Assembly (NCBI GenBank): GCA_035772405.1
Contig: JAYKKM010000337.1
Span: 2,107,501-2,171,500 of the forward strand
Direction: 5' to 3'
DNA from: Chrysogorgia sp. JL179-B06
Lineage: Eukaryota > Cnidaria > Anthozoa > Scleralcyonacea > Chrysogorgiidae
Length of the DNA stretch: 64,000 nucleotides
Shown: positions 33,120 to 45,100 of the stretch, piece by piece
Numbering within the stretch: position 1 is the stretch's first letter
Layout: each line of letters starts with the position of its first letter
Translations under genes and position numbers: made by a program
Notes under the pieces: model-generated
The model's database searches: none
What the model saw: only the letters and a program-made list of their open reading frames with translations
Told to the model about the DNA's origin: nothing

Positions 33120-36100
33120 ATGACGAACATGAAGTTAACATGGTGTATGATCGTCTGTTGCTTTAGTTTCGTTCATATTTTTGTCGAGACGATCATGGTT
33201 ACCAGAAGTACTCGGGATCTGTTTAGTAACCCAATTCGCAAGAATTGCATACACAACGACGAATACTGTTCGGCGAGGAAGGCGACATGTCTAGGTGGGA
33301 ACTGTTGTACTTGTCGTTGTAAAAGCGAGTACAGTACTTTCCACAGTCCTGGGGTAACATATTACCAGCAAGATGGCAGAGCGGCGTACAAGTTTGACGC
33401 GAAGGAAAGCTGTGCTTGGAATCATTATGCCCACGAAGGTAAAGTATTGGTCTTTGATTTCTGATTCTTGTCATTAGTAACTTTGTTTATTAGATTTATC
33501 ACTCTTAGGTGAACGGAATACCCCAACAGGCTAGAAGCCCAATTGATAAGGGTTCCGAGGGGCTACGATTTAAGGTCGTTATCCAAGAAGACCCGAAAGT
33601 ATTACCATTTGCTGATATTATTGCAAAGGCAGCACTTTCTCCTCAATTATTTTTAAGACCCTGAGTGGAGATCCGACCCCGGATTTGAACCTGTGTCTCC
33701 CAGCTCATAGACATGTGTGGTAACCACTAGACCACAACAGCTGGTTTTAAGAATGTATTTAAGAGCATTGAGACTATTGTATAATTCTCCTAAAACGTCT
33801 TTATTATTTAGTATTAGCTTTATGTGAGAGCTCGGTGGTCAAGATCAAGATCTTATCTGACACAACCATCGAAAATCTGATACAAATTTAATACAGATTT
33901 AATTTCTTTTAGATCCAAGGTGTCTGTGAAATATAATTGGTATATCGCTCCATAATTCACGATAATTTCTCAATATATGATATATTGCCTATTATCAATT
34001 TCTTTTTGATAATGAGACTACGTGGCTTTATAGTCGTAAATAAAAATATCCCGGCTTACAAAGGTTTAATATTATATTCAGAAATTAATGGCAGACTAAT
34101 AAAAATAAAAAAACTTCATTTAAACACGATAATAATTAAAGCATAAAGCTTGTGGGGTCGTGTTCTTAGAAATTATGAAAAAAATGATTTAAGGGGGCAA
34201 CCTTAAATTTTATGTTCGCAAACCCATGATGTAATAATGGCTCTATCTTATTATGGTTAAATGTATATGCAACATGCTATATATCCGTTTTAAAGCTTAT
34301 AACATGCTCTAAACAAATAGCATTACAGACGCCCTCCCAGGCAAAAACATAAATGTAAAAAAACCTGCAAAGCTGAAAACCATCTTTGGATGCTATCTAG
34401 TCAAAAACTAAGCATCAATAATTGGTCATTTTAACTTGTAAAATAGATTACATCCAGTCAACAAATTAATGGGAGCTCTTGGTGTTACACTGTATTTTGT
34501 TGCTTTAGCAACAAATATTAAGTAAGGATCTTTACCAAATTCGGTATAGAACACTCAATTTTTACAAGTTTTTATTTTACAAGTTAAAATGACCAATTAT
34601 TGATGCTTAGTTTTTGACTAGATAGCATCCAAAGATGGTTTTCAGCTTTGCAGGGTTTTTTACATTTATATTTTTGACTGGGAGGACATCTGTAATGCTA
34701 TTTGTTTAGAGCATGTTATAAGCTTTAAAATGATATATAATAGCATGTTGCATATACTTTTAACCATAATAAGATAGACCCATTATTACATCATAGGTTC
34801 GCGAACATAAAATTTAAGGTAGCTTTCTCCCTTAAATTACAAGCCTTCGTCAGTTACGAGTTCATAGCCTAATGAGTTCATAGCCATCGTCGGTAATGAA
34901 CTCACATTCCAGTCAGGCTCATGGTATAATTATTGGGTGATGAGAATCATCTAGTGTAGGAGATTTAAGCAGTCTGTGGGTTTAACATAAAGATCTGACT
35001 CTAAGGTGTGGGTATCAGTAACATAGATTGTGGTGTCCTAGAAGTTAACCTGCTTGTATATAGGAGTACATTAATTCAAATTTAATAGTATAGGATGAAA
35101 GGAATTAACATGAATTCAATAAAGTTGTCTTTGACCATATGCCAAATTAGATAAAAGTCATCAACGAAGCGTTAATTCCAAGTATGCAAGGTGTGAGATC
35201 AATGGAAAGAGAGTTTAAAATGGAACTCTCAAAAATTCCTGTAAAAATATTGGCAAAAAAATCTCGAGACTTCACATGCACAGCGGTTGCAAGTGATTTC
35301 AAAACGCCCTGTCAGTAGATCACATACATCAAAATGACATTCCTCTTACCTTCGTTTTCTCGATCTTCTAGGATGTCGTTTTATTGAAGAACACCCATCC
35401 AACCTGAGCACGCGGTTTCTACCGCTGATCAACTTGAACAAGAACGGTTCCTTGGGTTTGAAGACGACACTTGATGATATTTATCAATGCAATAAGTATC
35501 GTTTATTTTCAAGAAAACCGTTAGACCATGGATGGGTCGACTTCGATGGAGAAGTATTTTTCCAAACAGTATGGAATAAATCAGCAGACGTGCACCTAAG
35601 ATTAAAGGTAAGAAATATATTGTGTAAAATTGTAGGTAGTCTTTGAGAAAATATATAAAATAAAGTTTACAATATACTTTAAAATACAACCGCGAGACAA
35701 GTCTCGCTTAGGTAAGGGCTTGGGACCCAGGGCATTTTGCCTCCACGGCGGAAGGTCGGCGAAAATGGCCCTGGGATCGGCTGGTCTATTCTATAATCCG
35801 ATTGGTTTGTCATAAAACACAATTAATTCAGCCGAGCAAAATGTATTCATCTAAATCTGAATGCTGTCTTCAAATTTTACAGCAAATTAGAAGTGATAGC
35901 TTTCACTAAATTGGATATATGCTTCTTCATACTTTTTGTAAGAGATAACCATGGATGTAGGGTGGATTATTAAGCTTGTTAGCTGCTTTTATGCCGACGA
36001 ATGCTGACATGAACAACTCTGAAGAGCATTGAATATTTCTCAATTATTCAGGTCAACAAAGTAAACAAAGGCAATGGAACAAAGACCACAAAAATTATCA

Positions 36101-39100
36101 TATCTAAACACCCAGAAATTCTGGGTGTCATGTGACCAGTCGATCCCAGGGCCGTTTTCGCTGACCTTCCACCGTGGAGGCAAAATGCCCTGGGAACGAG
36201 GTTGGGGAATAGCGTTTTCTCGAGATGACGTCAGTACCCATGTTTGTTCGCATTTACCTATAATTCTTGCGGCCATAACAAAAGAAAATGCTCATTTGCA
36301 ATCATTTGCGAGTGAAACCGCGATCCTAAGAATGTAAATCAGCATACATCACTGATCTCTAAATAAAGACTGGATCGAGCAACCATTGTTCAGAAAATGA
36401 AGCCTACGGCGGCCATTGCTACGAGGTTTTTGGATGGTTTACGTGCTCTTACCATCGACAAAATAAATAATATTACTAGAAAGAGGATCAGAAAACATTT
36501 TTCAAATTACTGGGTAAAACGATTCATCGCCTACCTACAGATTTACTACGACTTTGGTCCCTTAGCAATGTCCGCCGTTGGCTCTAATTATCCAGTGAGA
36601 GAAGCCTGATATGAGACGTCAAATTAGGTTGAAAATTGTATGCATTTAATGTTAACAAAGAAACTATATTGGCCAGACACTAAACCTATTTTTCTAGCGT
36701 CACAGTTTGATTTGCTTGCAAACTCGGAGTTTCTAATGATCTCTCGTTAATTTACATTATGCAAATATGCAAGCTTCAAAATAAGCTCATCAGATACAAT
36801 AGAAAGCTCAATCCAGTCTTTATTTAGAGATCAGTGGCATACATCAGGAAAGTTTCTATACAATCTACCAATTATTTCCGGAGATAGTCGTCTTTTTGGA
36901 AATTTGTGTGAGTATCAAAGACCTGGATATCTCTGAAATAAGATGAGTTATTGACTAAGAAAGAACGATATTTGTCCTCATTTCAAAAGTACTTCTAAAT
37001 AAAGTCAAAAATTGGATAGGTGCCACTTTAAGATAAGGTAAACGCTTGCTCTTTAAGCAAACAGATTGGTCAACAACTAAGTGTTCCTCAACCAACCAAT
37101 TCGCGCGAAACAATTCGTCCAGTGCAAAATAGTTGTGAATGTTTAACCATGAGTTTAAAGATTATTACGTCATAGTGTATTCGTTTTCTCATAGTGGACA
37201 TCACAAGGCCAAAAGTATGGCGGGCTCCTTTTAAAGTTGAACTTCTCATGTGAAATGGAGCAATATGATAACATACCTGAACCTTGTGTGATTTTGAAGA
37301 TAGAAGGGATTTACAACACACGCACGAACACATCGGGTGAGTATATTGAATATAAACAGCATACTTATATATGTGTATATTATGGTGGGTTACCACACAT
37401 GTCTATGAGCTGGGAGACACAGGTTCAAATCCTGGGTCGGACCACCACTCAGGGTCTTAAAAACCATTGAGGAGAAAGTGCTAACTTTACAATAACACCA
37501 GCAAATGGTGACACTTTCGGATCTTCCGACCTTAAATCGTAGGCCCTCGGAATCTCAATCAGTTGGGTTTTCCGTTCATCTAAGAGTGATAAACTGGATA
37601 GTCGAACGCTTAAAACATGAGCCTCTGATTCGGATAAATAGGGCAACCTTATCCTGCGTGATCGACTCTAAATAAACGATACTCATACTCATACTTTCAT
37701 GCGATTGGTTGCTTAGTTTGCATCGCTTTCATGCGATTGGTTGCTTAGTTTGCATCGCTTTCATGCGATTGGTTGCTTAGTTTGCATCGCTTTCATGCGA
37801 TTGGTTGCTTAGTTTGCATCGCTTTCATGCGATTGGTTGCTTAGTTTGCATCGCTTTCATGCGATTGGTTGCTTAGTTTGCATCGCTTTCATGCGATTGG
37901 TTGCTTAGTTTGCATCGCTTTCATGCGATTGGTTGCTTAGTTTGCATCGCTTGCATGCGATTGGTTCGTTAGTATCACTTGCATGCGATTGGTTGGTTGG
38001 TTAGTATCACTAGCATTTGATTGGTTGCTTGGTATCACTTGAATTCGATTGGTTGCTAGGTCACAGCGCTAATTATGTAGTTGGATTATGTAATTTGGGA
38101 AAAATAAAACTTATAAAGAACTTATAGTTGAAAATAACTTTGACAAACACAATTTTTTTGGATTCTATCGAGTTACAGAACAAGACCAAAACAATTATAC
38201 ACGTAAAAACCCGCCTTTTGGTTGACACTCATAAGGTTTTAGTTTGCCAGAGTAGTAAATGTATCTTAAGAATCTCTTCGCGATGAATCATAAGTGCTTT
38301 TGGGTGATCCTTGTATAAAGGAGGATTGGATATAATATGAAAAAGAGAAATAAGAGAACTTCAATGTGTTGAAAAATACTTAAGTAAGAGTACTTACGTA
38401 TATTAATGGACAACGTTTAGGACGATGTGTTCATCTGACCTGAAGGACACATCGTACAAAACGTCGTCCATGAATATACGTAAGTACTCTTACTTAAGTA
38501 TTTTTCAACACATTGAAGTTCTCTTATTTCTCCTTTTCATATTATATCCAATTCTTTTGAGAACTTAGCAGCTTTCATATTTATTCAAAGAGGATTCTCT
38601 CACACCCACGTCAACATATGCCGTCGTTACTTCTGATTTATACTCGCTATTGTGATTTGCACGAACTGACATAATGAACACACCTATATATTTGGCGTGG
38701 TGCAGGAGAATGAGTTAACCGGAAAACAGGAAACGTAGGGACTTGCGTGAAACTTCAGGAAGGCTATAATTATATTCTGTGTCTACAACCAACGTTGCTA
38801 TACACGAACGCTGTTCGGAAGATGAAAGAGGAACTACGAAACCTTTTGCTTTCGTTTTAAATTTCGGTGATCGCTTTGGAACAAAACGTCAGCTGAGGAC
38901 AAGGTAAGTGAGTCCTAGAACTCGTATTACCGCATAATTTGATATGTAGCTAACAAAGGAACGTGCGTGCTGATGGGTATAGTCCTTGCCATCACTATAT
39001 TGGTTTTTGCCTCTATGGTTGCTCGTCAATGAGTCAGTTCCAGAATGTAAACGACAGCTTGGTTGAAAGACAGCGCAATCACCTTCCCTTTTGATTTTCT

Positions 39101-42100
39101 TAAATAAAAAGCCCAAAATCAGAGCTTTTCAGTCTTGTTAAAGTATCTTAAAAATTATGTCTTGTATATACTTCAATAAAAAACCATACACAGGCAATAT
39201 TGCCAAATGTCATAAAGTTTAAGAGACGACTAAAGACAGCTTATGTGTACATGGTTGTGATATAGTTGAAGTTCTTCAAAAAAATAAAAGCGTTTGGTGA
39301 ACAAAACGTTGAGGAGAACCTGTCCTTGAACAAGAAAACTTGTCATCTGAGACAAAGAGAATAAGAAATTCTAGCCTCTGGAGTATTCGCATCACATGAC
39401 CGTCCTTGCATGTGCCGACGTTATTTAGATAATTTTCACATTTCAGCCAACGCAAATTACCCGTCGCCTGAAACTACTTTAAAGGTGTTTAAAAGAAATA
39501 AGAATTGTATTGCGAGTCCATAACACTCTCAATAATGTAGTGTTTTACTCAAATACTAAAACATAAGTTATTTATGAAGCGAAAAGGTCGCGAGCTACCG
39601 AGTTCTTTAGCACTGAAATACTGACTTTCGAGTGGAGTACTTCACCATCTGTTGTGGTTACCGTCTATATAAGCTGGGAGACACAGGTTCATATCCTGGG
39701 TCTGACCACCACTCAGGGTCTTTGAAAAATAATTGAGGAGAAAGTGGTGCCTTTGCAATAATACCAGCAAATGGTAAGACTTTCGGGTCTTCTCGGATAA
39801 CAACCTTAAATCGTAGGGCCTTGGAACCCCTATCAATTGGGCTTGTAGCCTGTTGGGGAATTCCGTTCACCTAAAAGAGCGATGAATATAATAAACTAAA
39901 CTAAACTATCAGACGAAGGGATCCGCGAAGGGCGACGCTAAAGACGAAGGGCAACGCTAAAGACGAAGGGCAACGCTAAAGACGAAGGGCAACGCTAAAG
40001 ATGAAGGGCAAAGTACAACGCTAAAGATCAAGGGCAACGCTAAAGACGAAGGGCAACGCTAAAGACGAAGGGCAACGCTAAAGACGAAGGGCAACGCTAA
40101 AGACGAAGGGCAACGCTAAAGACGAAGGGCAACGCTAAAGACGAAGGGCAACGATAAAGACGAAGGGCAATGCTAAAGACGAAGGGCAACGCTAAAGATC
40201 AAGGGAGTTCACCACTTTTTCGTGTCACTATATCATCCAAACATCTGCCTACGCAGCACTCAACTTTTTTACCGACTCTCGCATAACTTATTCAGTTTGT
40301 TAGACGTACCCATCTTGACTTGAAAAATTCTCTATTGGAAAAACAAAGACAGCGTTGCTATATACAGTACTTCAAGGCCAATATTAAGACGAGTGAATCG
40401 TGATTCGGTTTTAATTAGAGGTGGGAGATTTAGAGGGACAAGAAATGGTTGTACAGAAAGGCTAAATATAGAATGAAATAGTGGATCAAGCAAGGATAAT
40501 AAATTAATATTTTGAACGCAGGTAAAAGCAGGGTATAGCAGGATGTTGTGGTTTTAAAACGACGAAATTGTCGATTTAATATGTACTTAATGAGGAAAGA
40601 ACACGGAAGCTAAAGTATGCCAAGGCAATTGATATTGATACTTAGAAATACTTAACAATATTGTACCTTAGAAATGCAACAAATGGCCGAATTAAAGAAG
40701 ACATTGTCATGAAAGAAAGAGAGCTTGTTCATTTGATAATTCCACTGGATGGCTTGTGAGTTATATGCTTTGAACTACGTAGTCCTATTAAATCAAGACT
40801 CTGTCTTGTTGGACACGTTTTTTACACTTTCCGATGAAGCGGTATTCCTGGTGTATCCAATTTAGGTAACGTACGTAATCAGCTAATAATGGTGTGACGT
40901 AACGCAGGTGTATTGTATTGATACTCTCGTCGTATAGGCGCGTGACTCAATCACATACTTCACATGCACGATGATCAAAAATGCAGATTAACAATAGTAT
41001 TCGGACGTTTTTAAGCTTTCTAAACATTGAATGATATAACCTCAATTTTAGAAGAGTTTAAAATCGTCTTCCACAATATGTATACTGTATTGAAACAGAG
41101 TTCAAACATGATTTGGTCGGATACCAAGACAAAGATCGCACTTTTTTAATTCTTGACTAAGAGATACAAGAAAGTGTGTCGCATTAGGGGCTACGAGAGT
41201 CTTCAAATGGTTGAAGCCGCGGAATCACTCACATAGTCGAGATAGCTCAGTCAAGTGAGATCCAACTGACATTGATATTTCGTATATGTTATTCATATGG
41301 GTAATGGGCCACCCAGGTTAGCTAAGATACCACTTCGAGATTGGTGGGATATCAGTGAAGTGGGAAAGAATGTTATGTATACATGTATCTCCTTGTTTAT
41401 CCAAATAATGATATGACAGTATATATTATGTAATTATATATGTATACAGCCATGTAGTGATTGCAGGAGCTTGGATTACGTCCTAAAGAAGGTAGCACAA
41501 TAGTAAAATTTTAAATGTTGATAGATTTTGCATAATAACTATTCGTACTTTCTCTAAAAAACATTTTCCCGAAAAATTCCATATTTTCTTTGATTTTGAC
41601 TGGTGAACTTAATTTAGTTAAGTTTATTAGATTTATCACTCTTTTAATAATAAAATAATAAAAGACGTATTAGGAGCATTATACAAAACTAATTACAGTT
41701 TCATTATAAGATAAAGCCTACTACATATCACCTGCACTATGAACAAAAAACTATTAATTTAAAAAAATAAAAGCCTTAAGTGCTGACTTAAAACTACTTA
41801 ACATATCAAAGCTTCTAATTTCCTGTAGTAATGAATTCCACAGTTTTAGGTGAACGGAATGGCTAGAAGCCCAAATATAGGGGTTCTGAGGGCCTACGAT
41901 TTAAGGTCGTTATCCGAGAAGACCCGAAAGTCTTACCATTTGCTGGTGTTGTTGCAAAGGCAGCACTCTCTCCTCAATTATTTTTAAGACCCTGAGTGGA
42001 GGTCCGACCCAGGATATGAACCTGTGTCTCCCAGCTCATAGACATGTATGCTAACCACTAAACAACAACAGCTTGACTTCACTTTACTTGGATGTGCACA

Positions 42101-45100
42101 TATAATATCAAACATTAAGCCCTGTTATCACAATTTCTGGGACTATTTTTATAATATCTTGAGACATATTTGATATTTATGCATGACATTTTCACTGTGC
42201 GTTCATACACTGATATCATCTGTGCAATGACCTATTATTTTCTTGTTAGACTACTCCAAACAATATCTAGAGCCTTTGGAAGAGATGTAATTGGAGATTA
42301 TTCCAATTCGTTTTTGGGAAAGGTTACGATACATAAAAGCGTTGACATAACTGCAAAATAATTGGTCATATCGCACAACCCTATAGTATTGTTAACACTT
42401 TCTCCTCAAATATTTTTAAGACCCTGAGTGGTGGTCCGACCAAGGATTTGAACCTTAGTCTCCCAACTCATAGACATATGTGGTAACCACTAGACCACAA
42501 CAGCCGGTCAATGTGTAATAATAAAGCACTATTATATATTTCTGTATGTTATTATTTTCTATAGTGGTTCCCACTGCAGCAGAAATACCAACAGCAACAG
42601 AGGCTCCTCAACTACTACTACCACCACCGGACATCTTAAATACATCTGCTGCACAAGCAACACCCACGCCTATAGTTATACTAACGAGGGCACGGGCGAC
42701 ATCAAAAGTAAGAGGTTTTTATTGTTTTGTTTACGATAGCGTGCGACATGACGCCAAAGACTACATTTGAATGCACGAGAAGAAAGGTTTCCACATAGTA
42801 AAAATCTTTTCGGGTTCATAACGATAAAAATGTCGGTATTCATGAATGGGCTTAACAGGTGAATCTAGGGACATTTAGGGATATCTATGGTGATAAATGC
42901 AGTAAAACAGGTGACTAAGTGATCACTAGAAAGTATCCTTGTCAGGTGATATCCACTCCTGAAGGATTTTGTGAGGTGGTAATTATATAGATATATTTGA
43001 GAGAATGTCCTCAGAAATGATACGGCCAGAAATAGTTGCAAAAAAATGGCACTTTTGGGTATTAATGTCAGAATATACCCTATACATTAACAATTTGAAT
43101 TGTCGTCAAGAACATTCAACGAGCAAAAGTTGTCCTAATTGAAGGCCTAAACATCAAAAAGTATTGCGAAAAGAATTTTCAACACTGCTTTCTCAACTTC
43201 ATGTTATCATTGAACTAAGTTTATATATATATATATATATTATAATATACATTACCGGAAGTCGCTTAGTATTAAAAGTTTACATTGTAGTATTAAAATA
43301 GCAAAAATAAGAACAAAACCGATAAGCTAATACTAGGTACTTCAATCACAGCTGTCCATCTTAAACGAACCGGAAACAAATCCCTTTGAAGTCACTGATT
43401 CAGATGTAGAAGGTGCCTCTTATCCACATATATGGAAAGAAATTTTTAAATTTTTAAAAAAGAATTTTTTAATTTAAATTTAAATTTTTTAAAAAAAAAA
43501 TGTTAAATTTTTTTTTTAAATTTATTGGATTTTGTGTGAATAAAGTTATGTTGTATCTCGTGAGCATTTTCTCAATCTTTAATAAGCGCCGCTCTCGATT
43601 TAGCGCCGCACCAAAAAGGTGCAAAATTTAATAAGCTCCGTGGCGCTAAAACTAGCGTTTACGGTATTGGCCAGTAAAAATTCACAAAAGGATACCTTTG
43701 GACTTAAAGTGCCCCTAACCTCAAAATTTTTTATTGTCTTATTTGGAAGAACTTTTAAAATGATAAAGCAACTTCTTTTGAAGATTTTCGTTTCTTCGCT
43801 TTCTTTTTGAGATATATCAGTTTGTTTGATATGCAAATGTCCGGAATTTATGTCACACATGCATAATTAGTTATACGAGAATGTTATATATCTTTGCGTT
43901 CGTCAAATAAAAACACTAAAGTGTGAATAACACGTGTGCGTGTTTCTCGCACAACACCAAGCTTCTCGATTTTAAAGGATTTCGTGCGAGAATGAAGAGA
44001 TACACACATCTCTTCAATAAGTCATTATGCATGTGTGACGTAAATTCCGGACATTTGCATATCAAACAAACTGATATATCTCAAAAAGAAAGCGAAGAAA
44101 CGAAAATCTTCAAATGAGGTTACTTTATAATTTTAAAAGTTCTTCCAAGTAAGACAATAAAAAAATTTGAGGTTAGGGGCACTTTAATAGATCAAGGTAG
44201 AATATATATATATATGTATATAAAAGAAAAGACCAAGGGAACATATAGTACAGTGTACCGACACGAATTCCGTGATCTTCAGTATTGTTTCTTGATTGAG
44301 GTGTTTCTTTTCAATAGACCAACAATTATCACTTCCTTTTTGTCCGCATTTGATAAACTAATATCATCACATCGACGCCTAAAATTAACACTGGTACAAT
44401 ATAAGGCAAGACAAAGAAAGAGAGAAAACAGAAGAGTGTTGTTCAATCATGATATTCCTTCATTTGTAGACATCTACGAGCAACATCATGAACATAACAA
44501 CGAAGACCTCGGGAAATGCCGTCTCCAACAAGAACGCGGCTACTGAGGACGTACGAGGGACTACATTCTGGGTTCTGGTTTATATTTTTATGTCTTTTGC
44601 TATCTTCGAGGTGATATGTGTTGCCTTGTTCTTGTTGTATCGACAAAGGAAACGGAAAGGAAGGTTGGTAATTTGAAATCTAAATTTTCGTTCATCATGT
44701 GTGGGTAGTAATAGAGAAAACATGTTTATATGAAATACAAAGAAAGCTAGAGTAGGTAGTTGATTGCCAAAATAACCAGGAAACTGAGGTTTTTAGCGAG
44801 GGAAATATGGATTTGTTGCTAATGTCAAGTTTGAATCCTGGACAGGAATTGAACCCATCGAAGACTCGGAGCAAATGTTGCGACGTGCATGTACAACCTG
44901 TGACCTTCTGACGACAAGCGAGATAATTTAACCATTGAGTAAACGAGATGGCAGAGTGAAGGTTACATATATGTATATAACCTGTAACCTTCTGATGCAT
45001 GATCAGTGACACGCTCTAACCATTGAGCTACACGGACTGAGATGGTAGAGTAAATGTTACATATGTGTACAACCTGTAACCATCTGATGATCAATGAGAT

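Noticed and set aside
36397..36609. 70-codon frame with matching pieces near 12220 and 49479
   Set aside because: Part of the T3 MITE body. The frame is broken in the other copies.
37695..38075. CRISPR-like array
   Set aside because: Direct tandem repeat without unique spacers, inside an intron of an animal gene.
38889..39116. Minus-strand 75-codon frame in R6 intron 3
   Set aside because: No splice partner, no similarity to cluster modules and no sister copy.
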